This document shows, in pieces, positions 15,765 to 22,701 of a stretch of DNA of 32,826 nt; position 1 is the first letter of the stretch; each line of letters opens with the position of its first letter. Origin of the DNA: Paludibacteraceae bacterium (GTDB taxonomy: Bacteria > Bacteroidota > Bacteroidia > Bacteroidales > Paludibacteraceae); NCBI GenBank assembly GCA_024405895.1, contig JAKSNW010000004.1:1-32826 (forward strand), read 5' to 3'. The position numbers were made by a program, and so were the translations under genes. The notes under the pieces were generated by a model. It searched no databases and was not told the origin of the DNA. It saw only the letters and a program-made list of their open reading frames with translations.

Positions 15765-18353
15765 TTAATTTCGAAAAGAGAGTCTGCCTTCCTGTTCATC
15801 AAGCATTATTTTCCCCTCTGAAACAACTTCGCCTGCGATGATTCGCTTCGACAGTTCATTCAGAACTTCGCGTTGAATAACACGTTTCACTGGACGAGCG
15901 CCAAACTCCGGATTATAGCCGAGTTTCGACAGCAGAGCAACTGCCCGTTCGGTTACATCCAGCTCGATATTATTCTGTTTCAACTGATTTCTCAGCGAAT
16001 TAAGTTGCATCCTCACAACCTCTGAGATTTGCTCTTGGGTAAGCGGAGTGAACATAATCAACTCATCGATACGGTTCAAGAACTCAGGACGGATTGTTTT
16101 TTTCAAGAGTTCCATGACCTCATCTCTTGTAGATTCCAGCACATCTTCGCGATTAGAGCCAGTCATCTGCTCCATTTTCTCACGAATCAACTGCGATCCA
16201 AGATTGGAAGTCATTATAATAATAGTATTCTTAAAATTAACAGTTCTACCCTTATTATCTGTCAACCTACCATCGTCCAAAACCTGAAGCAACAGATTAA
16301 ATACATCAGGATGAGCTTTTTCAATCTCATCAAACAGCACCACAGAGTAAGGTTTGCGGCGAATGGCCTCTGTTAATTGACCACCCTCATCATAGCCAAC
16401 GTATCCTGGAGGCGCACCTATCAAACGAGTAGCACTGAATTTCTCCTGATACTCACTCATATCGATACGGGTCATCATATTCTCATCATCAAAGAGATAC
16501 TCGGCAAGCGCCTTGGCCAATTCGGTCTTACCAACACCTGTAGTACCAAGGAAGATGAACGAACCGATAGGCTTGCGAGGGTCTTGAAGACCAGCCCTAC
16601 TCCTACGAATAGCATCACTTACTGCAGCAATAGCCTCATCCTGACCAACTACACGTTTATGAAGTTCCTCCTCCAAATGGATAAGTTTCTCACGTTCACC
16701 CTGCATCATCTTAGTAACAGGAATACCAGTGTGGCGGCTTACAATCTCGGCAATATCATCGGCATCAACTTCTTCCTTAATCAATGGATTGTCGTGCTGA
16801 ATCTCCACGAGCTTCTTTTGATTGTCCGCCATTTTCTGTTCAGCCTCTTTGATACGTCCGTAGCGAATCTCTGCCACACGTCCATAATCGCCAGCACGCT
16901 CTGCTGCATCTGCCTGATATTTCAGTTGTTCAATATCAATTTTACACTGTTGAATGGTATCGATAATCTGTTTCTCGTTTTTCCACTCAGCACGCATAGC
17001 ATCAGCGCTCTCTTTCAATTGGGCAATCTCACGGTTCAGTTCCTCAAGCTTTTGGGTATCATTCTCTCGCTTGATAGCCTCGCGTTCGATTTCCAACTGC
17101 ATGATATTACGATCTGCCACATCAAGCTCCTCTGGAAGCGAGTCCATCTCAAGACGAAGTTTGGCAGCCGATTCATCAATCAAATCAATCGCCTTATCTG
17201 GCAAGAAACGGTCGGTAATATATCGGGACGACAGCTTAACAGCAGCAATAATGGCACTATCTTTAATTCTTACCTTATGGTGATTCTCGTAACGCTCCTT
17301 CAAACCACGGAGAATAGAGATAGAACTTGCCTCATCAGGCTCATCAACGATGATTGTCTGAAAACGACGCTCAAGCGCCTTGTCTTTCTCGAAGTATTTC
17401 TGATACTCATCAAGTGTAGTAGCACCGATAGCCCTCAGTTCACCACGAGCCAAGGCCGGTTTCAAGATATTGGCAGCATCCATAGCTCCCTCACCCTTGC
17501 CAGCACCTACCAGTGTGTGGATTTCATCAATAAAAAGAATGATGTCGCCATCAGCTTTGACTACCTCATTGACAACAGCCTTCAATCGTTCCTCAAACTC
17601 ACCTTTATATTTAGCGCCAGCAATCAAAGCACCCATATCAAGGCTATAGAGCTGTTTGTGCTTAAGGTTCTCAGGCACATCTCCCCTCACGATACGTTGA
17701 GCCAACCCCTCAGCAATAGCGGTCTTACCAGTACCCGGTTCACCAATAAGGATAGGATTATTTTTGGTTCTACGGCTCAAAATCTGAAGCACTCGACGAA
17801 TCTCGTCGTCTCGGCCAATAACAGGATCCAGTTTGCCATCGCGGGCACGGGCATTCAGGTTGACAGCATAACGCTCAAGCGACTGATAAGTCTGCTCCGC
17901 GTCCTGAGAGTTAACCTTGCTACCCTTATGGAGTTCTTTTATCGATTCTATAAGATCATGCTGTCCACAGCCAGCATCTTGGAGGAGTGAACGCATTGCA
18001 TTGTCAACCGAGAGCAATGCCAACAGCAGATATTCCATTGAGACAAACTCATTGCCGTCTTTTTGCGACAAAGCCTCTGCTTTATCAAGCACTGCATTCA
18101 TCTCGCGGGAGAGATACGGTTCACCACCGGTCACTTTCGGGAGATTTTGAGCCACAGCACGAGCAGCACTAAGGATACGTTCACGATCAACACCGAGCTT
18201 TCCATACAAGAAGCCGATGGTCTGTTCGCCTTTTTCAGTCAAAGCAACCAGTAAATGGGCAGTTTCAACCGATTGTTGGTTCAAGGAGTTGGCGTATTCT
18301 ATAGCTCCACGCACAACCTCTTGCGATTTTGTTGTAAACTTGTTGAAATTCAT
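15765..18353 (-). CDS. clpB: ATP-dependent disaggregase ClpB
   Basis: An 862-residue Hsp100 chaperone. In order: Clp-N double domain (1-145), first AAA+ module with Walker A GEPGTGKT at 204-211, the long coiled-coil middle domain (about 400-525, lysine/glutamate rich), and the second AAA+ module with GTTGVGKT near 605. The C-terminal small domain ([13 protein letters not shown]) follows. The middle domain separates ClpB from ClpA and ClpC. With DnaK it pulls proteins out of heat-induced aggregates in the cytoplasm. The start at 18353 gives the canonical [13 protein letters not shown]; the frame is open to 18446, but a sigma-54-type promoter lies inside that extension. It is a single gene, with no other heat-shock gene adjacent. 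Confidence 0.97.
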   Translation of the reverse strand: MNFNKFTTKSQEVVRGAIEYANSLNQQSVETAHLLVALTEKGEQTIGFLYGKLGVDRERILSAARAVAQNLPKVTGGEPYLSREMNAVLDKAEALSQKDGNEFVSMEYLLLALLSVDNAMRSLLQDAGCGQHDLIESIKELHKGSKVNSQDAEQTYQSLERYAVNLNARARDGKLDPVIGRDDEIRRVLQILSRRTKNNPILIGEPGTGKTAIAEGLAQRIVRGDVPENLKHKQLYSLDMGALIAGAKYKGEFEERLKAVVNEVVKADGDIILFIDEIHTLVGAGKGEGAMDAANILKPALARGELRAIGATTLDEYQKYFEKDKALERRFQTIIVDEPDEASSISILRGLKERYENHHKVRIKDSAIIAAVKLSSRYITDRFLPDKAIDLIDESAAKLRLEMDSLPEELDVADRNIMQLEIEREAIKRENDTQKLEELNREIAQLKESADAMRAEWKNEKQIIDTIQQCKIDIEQLKYQADAAERAGDYGRVAEIRYGRIKEAEQKMADNQKKLVEIQHDNPLIKEEVDADDIAEIVSRHTGIPVTKMMQGEREKLIHLEEELHKRVVGQDEAIAAVSDAIRRSRAGLQDPRKPIGSFIFLGTTGVGKTELAKALAEYLFDDENMMTRIDMSEYQEKFSATRLIGAPPGYVGYDEGGQLTEAIRRKPYSVVLFDEIEKAHPDVFNLLLQVLDDGRLTDNKGRTVNFKNTIIIMTSNLGSQLIREKMEQMTGSNREDVLESTRDEVMELLKKTIRPEFLNRIDELIMFTPLTQEQISEVVRMQLNSLRNQLKQNNIELDVTERAVALLSKLGYNPEFGARPVKRVIQREVLNELSKRIIAGEVVSEGKIMLDEQEGRLSFRN

Positions 18354-18390
18354 AGTATATTTTTGATGTTTGTTTTCTGATAGCACTAAA

Positions 18391-18407
18391 GAGCAAACAG
18401 CGTGCCA
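18391..18407 (-). promoter_or_regulatory. Sigma-54 (RpoN) -24/-12 promoter of clpB
   Basis: On the minus strand the sequence TGGCACGCTGTTTGCT matches the consensus TGGCACG-N4-TTGCW exactly, with GG and GC separated by the required 10 bases. A T precedes it, as in the extended consensus. Transcription would start near 18381, giving a 28-nt leader before ATG 18353. No TAnnTTTG element is seen nearby. Sigma-54 promoters need an enhancer-binding activator; none is encoded in this window. Confidence 0.72.
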
Positions 18408-18627
18408 ATAATTCCAAATAATTTCCAAAAACAAAATTATATCCAAAACACCACAAACGCCAGCCCATCCGAGTAAAACTTTTCAGACACATAAATATTT
18501 CACAGACAACCGAAGAGCACACAGATTATAATAGACTATATATCTTTATATTACAAACAACAACACCCATGCCAAAGCAGACAGAAGCAAACAGAACAAT
18601 CATACACTATTTTTATCCACTTATTTC

Positions 18628-18658
18628 TTGTACGGGTCAAAAAAACTTAGTATTTTTG
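18628..18658 (+). promoter_or_regulatory. Promoter of a plus-strand small RNA
   Basis: TTG at 18628-18630, a 20-base spacer and TATTTTTG at 18651-18658 fit the Bacteroidetes consensus. The predicted start (about 18664) coincides with the first base of a long hairpin. Confidence 0.65.
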
Positions 18659-18663
18659 CATCG

Positions 18664-18812
18664 ATGAAACACATAGAATTTCTATTGGTCACGAAGACTG
18701 AGATTGAAATTCGTTTCATCACCCGAACAGAAGCAAAAGAATAGTTTTCAGTTCATAATTTAATGGTTATATGGTGTGGCTGCGAGCCGTGAGGCTAGCG
18801 GTCACTTTTTTT
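18664..18812 (+). ncRNA. Candidate small RNA, about 148 nt
   Basis: The unit is bounded by a consensus promoter and an intrinsic terminator. Its 5' end is a long hairpin: GATGAAAC (18663-18670) pairs with GTTTCATC (18713-18720). GAATTTC pairs with GAAATTC just inside, and an apical GGTC/GACT stem carries the loop ACGAA. A 3' terminator helix closes it. A 26-codon ORF (18664-18744) coincides with the hairpin and would be leaderless, so a tiny peptide is an alternative reading. It does not match tmRNA, SRP RNA, RNase P or a tRNA as I know them. It is divergent from clpB, with about 260 bases between the two starts. Confidence 0.6.
18776..18812 (+). terminator. Intrinsic terminator of the plus-strand small RNA
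   Basis: A 13-pair helix (18776-18788 with 18793-18805) has one G-A mismatch, two wobble pairs that work only on the plus-strand RNA, and a GTGA tetraloop. Seven T follow (18806-18812). Confidence 0.8.
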
Positions 18813-18860
18813 ATATATACCATTCATCTCACTCGTCCCCCCCCTAAAAAAAACACACAT

Positions 18861-18896
18861 AAAAACAAAAAAGGCGTCGATTCGAAAATCAACGCC
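18861..18896 (-). terminator. Intrinsic terminator of the minus-strand small RNA
   Basis: On the minus strand GGCGTTGAT pairs with ATCGACGCC (one G-U pair, valid only on this strand) around a 6-base loop. TTTTTTGTTTTT follows. It faces the plus-strand terminator 48 bases away. Confidence 0.78.
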
Positions 18897-19037
18897 ATTT
18901 ATATTTTGAATTCATACGTAAACCTTCCGTCCAAAGAAAATCAACGGAGAGGTTAAAACTGGAAATACGGGGGGTACTGATAATCCCCAAGTCTAATAGT
19001 CTTACGCGAGAATTACTAATTGTCTCGCTCTTAATTG
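18861..19037 (-). ncRNA. Candidate small RNA, about 175 nt, convergent with the first
   Basis: The transcript runs from a TACTTTTG promoter element to the terminator at 18861-18896. The RNA has a 5' hairpin (GCGAGA with TCTCGC), a GGGG/CCCC hairpin in the middle, and a TCCGT/ACGGA hairpin before the terminator. Only very short ORFs occur, such as an 8-codon one starting with ATGAATTC. No protein gene follows for 500 bases, so it is not an ordinary mRNA leader. It is not recognisable to me as 6S RNA or another named family, though its size is similar to 6S. Confidence 0.5.
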
Positions 19038-19042
19038 CGATG

Positions 19043-19050
19043 CAAAAGTA
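19043..19050 (-). promoter_or_regulatory. -7 element of the minus-strand small RNA
   Basis: TACTTTTG matches TAnnTTTG exactly. The -33 position is poor, which suits an activated promoter, and GGACAT boxes lie upstream. Confidence 0.5.
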
Positions 19051-19083
19051 GACGTTTCTACAATCTCAGAGACACGAAATAAT

Positions 19084-19212
19084 GGACATTATTTTGGACA
19101 TTCCAGACAAAATCAAACCTTACATAAATATTTAGACAGCACTAATTTTCTGCACCTTACGCCATAAAATGTCCAATATTTACAAATTAGATGTCCGATT
19201 TCTACAAATTAC
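19084..19212 (-). repeat. Four GGACAT boxes in phased pairs (operator-like)
   Basis: On the plus strand GGACAT lies at 19084 and 19096 (12 apart). Its reverse complement ATGTCC lies at 19169 and 19191 (22 apart), the latter inside a 22-bp direct repeat that ends in TACAAATTA both times. They sit roughly 50-175 bases upstream of the minus-strand RNA start, as expected for activator binding sites. Confidence 0.55.
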
Positions 19213-19469
19213 ACAAGACAAAAAGCAACAAGTTTTCAAGCATAACGTTTGATAATATTACGAATCAATAATCAAGCACTATGAGAATCTGAACAAGCTT
19301 ACTTATGCACTGCAGGAACCACCCAAAAGAGATTTAGAATAAAGCCAAGCCAAGACTGCTTGACGACGCCTCAACACCAAAATTATTCTTTGGCAAACCC
19401 AATGCATAATAAGAAAACAACATACGATATTCACATGTAATAAGACAACACATACTTCCCCAAAACAGA
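19213..19469. other. AT-rich gap without recognisable features
   Basis: No ORF with coding character, RNA gene or strong repeat is visible between the GGACAT array and the terminator of the hybrid regulator. The same holds for 18408-18627 between the clpB promoter and the first small RNA. Confidence 0.5.
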
Positions 19470-19500
19470 AAAGGCCCGGTTAACACCGAGCCTTTCTTTT
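19470..19500 (-). terminator. Terminator of the hybrid two-component gene
   Basis: AAAGGC and CGG (19470-19479) pair with CCG and GCCTTT (19486-19495). T-rich tails lie on both sides, so it can act in either direction. It lies 16 bases after the regulator stop. Confidence 0.75.
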
Positions 19501-19515
19501 ATATACAAAGGATTG

Positions 19516-22500
19516 CTATCCGTTATGCTTACGGTATTGTGTAGGTGTTTCACCAACCACCTGCTTGAACACACGTGAGAAATAGGCGCCATCTTCAAAA
19601 CCGCACAAAGTAGCAACCTCAGCAACAGGTGCCTCTACGTCCTCAAGAAGAATATGCTTAGCCTTTTCTACACGATATTGCGCTAGATAATTGACCGTTG
19701 TTTCACCTGTGATAGACTGAATCTTACGACCAAGTTGCTTCGAACTCAAGCATATCTCACTTGCAATAGTCTGCACATCAACAGCCACTTTCTTATCAAT
19801 AAGCGCTTCTATCGTACGATTGAGTTTCAAGAGGAATGACTGCTGAGCCTCGCTGAAGGTAATCTCCTCAGGCTGTTTTCCATTCTCCTTGCCTTCCTCT
19901 GTTTTTTCTGGCACAAGTTGTTCTATTTCTATCTGTCCACCAGGAAGTTCGGCACGATTTGAACTTGCAGCATCCAAAGAAGGAGTCATTTCCAATGCAT
20001 GAGTAGTCAAATCCCGAATCATTTGTTTTATTGTGCGATGATGCGAGATCAAATTCTCAACACTAACATTCAATTCTTCTACATTAAATGGTTTGAACAA
20101 GTAAGCATCCGCACCAACACGTAAGCCTTGAATCTTGTCCTCATCCGTTGTTTTGGCAGTAACCATGACAAATGGAATATGGTTCAACAAGTCAGACGTA
20201 CGAATCTGTCGACAGAGTTCATTACCATCCATTTCCGGCATCATCAAGTCACTAATAATCAAGTCTGGCATTACTTCATTAGCCACTCTCAAGCCTTCAA
20301 CACCATTGCTTGCATAATATAGTTGATAGCGGTTATGGAGCTGAGAAGCAATATAATGCGAGATATCCTCGTTATCTTCCACAATAAGAAGTATTGGCGC
20401 ATCAGAGTCTCTAACGCCAACTGGAAGTTGACGGTTTCTGTCAGTTCTTTCTGCAGCAATCAATTCGTTGCCTTCTTCGACATTGGCATTAAGTCCTTGA
20501 TATTTTTCACCATCATAATACCTCGGCAACGTTACTGTAAACTGCGTTCCGGTTCCCGATTCACTTGAAACCTCAATGGTACCCTTTAATATGCTTACAA
20601 CCTTTGACACCAAAGACAAGCCAATGCCTGTTCCTTTATACTGTCCATTGCTACTTACTTGATAGAATTCATCAAAAATATGCGCAAGTTCTTCTTTCGG
20701 AATACCAATGCCCGAGTCTGAAACTTTGATTATAACATCATTCTCAGTAAAAGACAATGCCACATGAACAAATCCTTCTTGCGGGGTGAATTTGATGGCA
20801 TTAGAGACCAAGTTGCGTACAATTTTATGAATATAGTCTGGAACGAAGTCGACATCACAGTTATCTCTCTCGCTTGTAACAGTCAGGCGTACCCTCTTGT
20901 CGACTGCCAGTTGACGGTAGTTATCCACCACCATTTTCACATACGAAACAATATCAGCCGTATAGTATTTCAAACGTATGGCATTGGAAGAAACTTTCAT
21001 AAGATCAAGCAGTTGGTTAATCAACGAAAGCATCTGTGAGCCCTGTCGAGTTATCATTTCACCTACTTCTTGAATACTCTCATCTGAATCCAAGGTATTA
21101 TTCCTCATCTGTTGACCATAACCAAGAACAACCGTCAGAGGCGTACGAAACTCGTGAGTAATATGGGTAAAGAAGTTATTCTTTGATTTATAGAATTGTT
21201 CCTCACGTTGCATAGCTTTCTGCTTGGCAGAGAGGATATAAGACAAGACAAGAATGGCACCAGCAAACAGCAAGAGCATTGCTATCGAAATGACCACGAT
21301 TGTTTTTGTACGGTTGCGCTGTTTCTCGGCAGCAAGCTCAAGTTCATCAGTTTCATACTTCACACGATATTCATTCAGCTGAGCCGTAGCTTCAGCTAAG
21401 TGCATGGAATCAGAGAATGCGATATAATCCTGAAAGTCCTGGCAAGCAAGTTCAGGATCCGTTTTCATGTGAACCTTGGCAAGGTTACGGAGCACATTAC
21501 GTTCGGCATAACGATTGCCTGACTCTCTATAGTGAAGGATAGCACGATTCAGGTGAACCTCAGCCGAGTCATATTGCCCTGCTCGAGTCTCTATGTTTGC
21601 AATCTGATTGTTCACAGCCGCTTCCATCTGCGAGTTAGGGTACTGTTCAAGTATCTTAAGTGCCTTTTTCAATCGTCTATGAGCAGTATAGCTATCGCCC
21701 ATATTGAGATAGACAGCAGAGATCTGAAGCAACTGACTTGGCATACCCTCTACATTATTGTTCAAAGAGTCAATACGATAAGCCTCATCAACAAAGTCAA
21801 TTGCCTGTGAGAATCTCTCCAATTGAGAATAGATATAACCGGCAAGTCCAAGGTAAGTTGAAAGAGAGTGCTCTCCCCTAACCTCCTTGTTATACTCTCG
21901 TGCATAACGAATGGCCTCATCAATATATTTCTTAGCAGTATCGTAACGCTGCATCATAACGCTACATCCAGCCAGATTATAGAGGGCATAGCCCAATTGT
22001 TTCGGATTATTCACCTTCTTAACCAACTCAAGACCATCCAACTGATAATTTAGAGCACGGTCAAAATCACCAAGTTTACTGTAAGCAACGCCGATATTAC
22101 ACCAAGCTCCAGACAATTCCAATTGATGGAGATGGTCGTTTTTGAAATAGGCTTCTGCCAACTGCGCTGCATCCAAAGCAAGTTGAAACTTGGAGTTTTG
22201 GATATAATAAGAAGAAACACAGAGATTAAAGGTAGCCTCACACAGTTCATAGTCACGAGTTGTAGAGAAATAATACAATGTGTCTAAAAACTCGAGGTCG
22301 TACAACTGATGAAACACAGAGTTGGCATAAGGGAAACGCGCAACTCCCTCAGCCCCTTGGTGAAGAGTAAGCAATTCTTCAATAGAAAGTTCACCTGCCA
22401 CAATATCTTCCATAGGGGTATTCAGGCGATTCTGGCGTATAGAATAAAAAGCAAAGCCAATGACAGCGAATGATATAACAAACACTATCAGCAGTTTGCG

Positions 22501-22530
22501 CCATATATTTGCAAAATTATAACTTTTCAT
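19516..22530 (-). CDS. Hybrid two-component regulator with TPR sensor and AraC-type output
   Basis: A 1004-residue one-protein signalling chain. A transmembrane segment at 12-31 is followed by a TPR-rich region at about 50-390 (repeats such as GDFDRALNYQLDGLELVKK). A second membrane segment spans about 408-433. Then come a histidine kinase with the H-box THEFRTPL (His459), an ATPase domain with N and G boxes (NAIKFTP, DSGIGIP, GTGIGLSL), and a receiver with phospho-acceptor Asp761 in SDLMMPEMDG. The protein ends in an AraC-type helix-turn-helix (about 900-1004). Most hybrid regulators of Bacteroides sense glycans through a periplasmic beta-propeller; here TPRs take that place, so the ligand is more likely a peptide or protein. 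No polysaccharide locus adjoins it. The nearest regulatory target is the GGACAT array downstream. Confidence 0.93.
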   Translation of the reverse strand: MKSYNFANIWRKLLIVFVISFAVIGFAFYSIRQNRLNTPMEDIVAGELSIEELLTLHQGAEGVARFPYANSVFHQLYDLEFLDTLYYFSTTRDYELCEATFNLCVSSYYIQNSKFQLALDAAQLAEAYFKNDHLHQLELSGAWCNIGVAYSKLGDFDRALNYQLDGLELVKKVNNPKQLGYALYNLAGCSVMMQRYDTAKKYIDEAIRYAREYNKEVRGEHSLSTYLGLAGYIYSQLERFSQAIDFVDEAYRIDSLNNNVEGMPSQLLQISAVYLNMGDSYTAHRRLKKALKILEQYPNSQMEAAVNNQIANIETRAGQYDSAEVHLNRAILHYRESGNRYAERNVLRNLAKVHMKTDPELACQDFQDYIAFSDSMHLAEATAQLNEYRVKYETDELELAAEKQRNRTKTIVVISIAMLLLFAGAILVLSYILSAKQKAMQREEQFYKSKNNFFTHITHEFRTPLTVVLGYGQQMRNNTLDSDESIQEVGEMITRQGSQMLSLINQLLDLMKVSSNAIRLKYYTADIVSYVKMVVDNYRQLAVDKRVRLTVTSERDNCDVDFVPDYIHKIVRNLVSNAIKFTPQEGFVHVALSFTENDVIIKVSDSGIGIPKEELAHIFDEFYQVSSNGQYKGTGIGLSLVSKVVSILKGTIEVSSESGTGTQFTVTLPRYYDGEKYQGLNANVEEGNELIAAERTDRNRQLPVGVRDSDAPILLIVEDNEDISHYIASQLHNRYQLYYASNGVEGLRVANEVMPDLIISDLMMPEMDGNELCRQIRTSDLLNHIPFVMVTAKTTDEDKIQGLRVGADAYLFKPFNVEELNVSVENLISHHRTIKQMIRDLTTHALEMTPSLDAASSNRAELPGGQIEIEQLVPEKTEEGKENGKQPEEITFSEAQQSFLLKLNRTIEALIDKKVAVDVQTIASEICLSSKQLGRKIQSITGETTVNYLAQYRVEKAKHILLEDVEAPVAEVATLCGFEDGAYFSRVFKQVVGETPTQYRKHNG

Positions 22531-22577
22531 ATTATAGAGTAAGATAAAAAGGAATAATCTATGATTCCATTTTGCTG

Positions 22578-22609
22578 CAAATATACAACTTTATTATATA
22601 ATGTGCAAA
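22578..22609 (-). promoter_or_regulatory. Promoter of the hybrid two-component gene
   Basis: On the minus strand TTTG (22609-22606), a 20-base spacer and TATATTTG (22585-22578) match the Bacteroidetes consensus. The leader before ATG 22530 is about 40 nt. Confidence 0.72.
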
Positions 22610-22635
22610 TAATTCTAATTACTATAATTTTCATA

Positions 22636-22676
22636 AAAAAGAAGGGGCTCTCCCGGAAAATCCAAGAAAGCCCCTT
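22636..22676 (-). terminator. Terminator of the M16 peptidase gene
   Basis: On the minus strand AAGGGGCT pairs with AGCCCCTT (plus positions 22669-22676 and 22642-22649) around a 19-base loop. CTTTTTT follows. It begins 26 bases after the stop at 22702. Confidence 0.78.
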
Positions 22677-22701
22677 TGGGTTATTCTGCTATGTTTCTAA
22701 A

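Noticed and set aside
16377-17990. 537-codon plus-strand ORF opposite clpB
   Set aside because: It is antisense to the highly conserved clpB frame, has no recognisable domains, and arises from clpB codon use.
18354-18446. 31-residue N-terminal extension of ClpB
   Set aside because: The canonical start is at 18353 and the sigma-54 promoter lies within the extension, so it would not be transcribed.
18771-18956. 61-codon plus-strand ORF across the two small-RNA terminators
   Set aside because: It is made of terminator arms and homopolymer runs and has no protein character.
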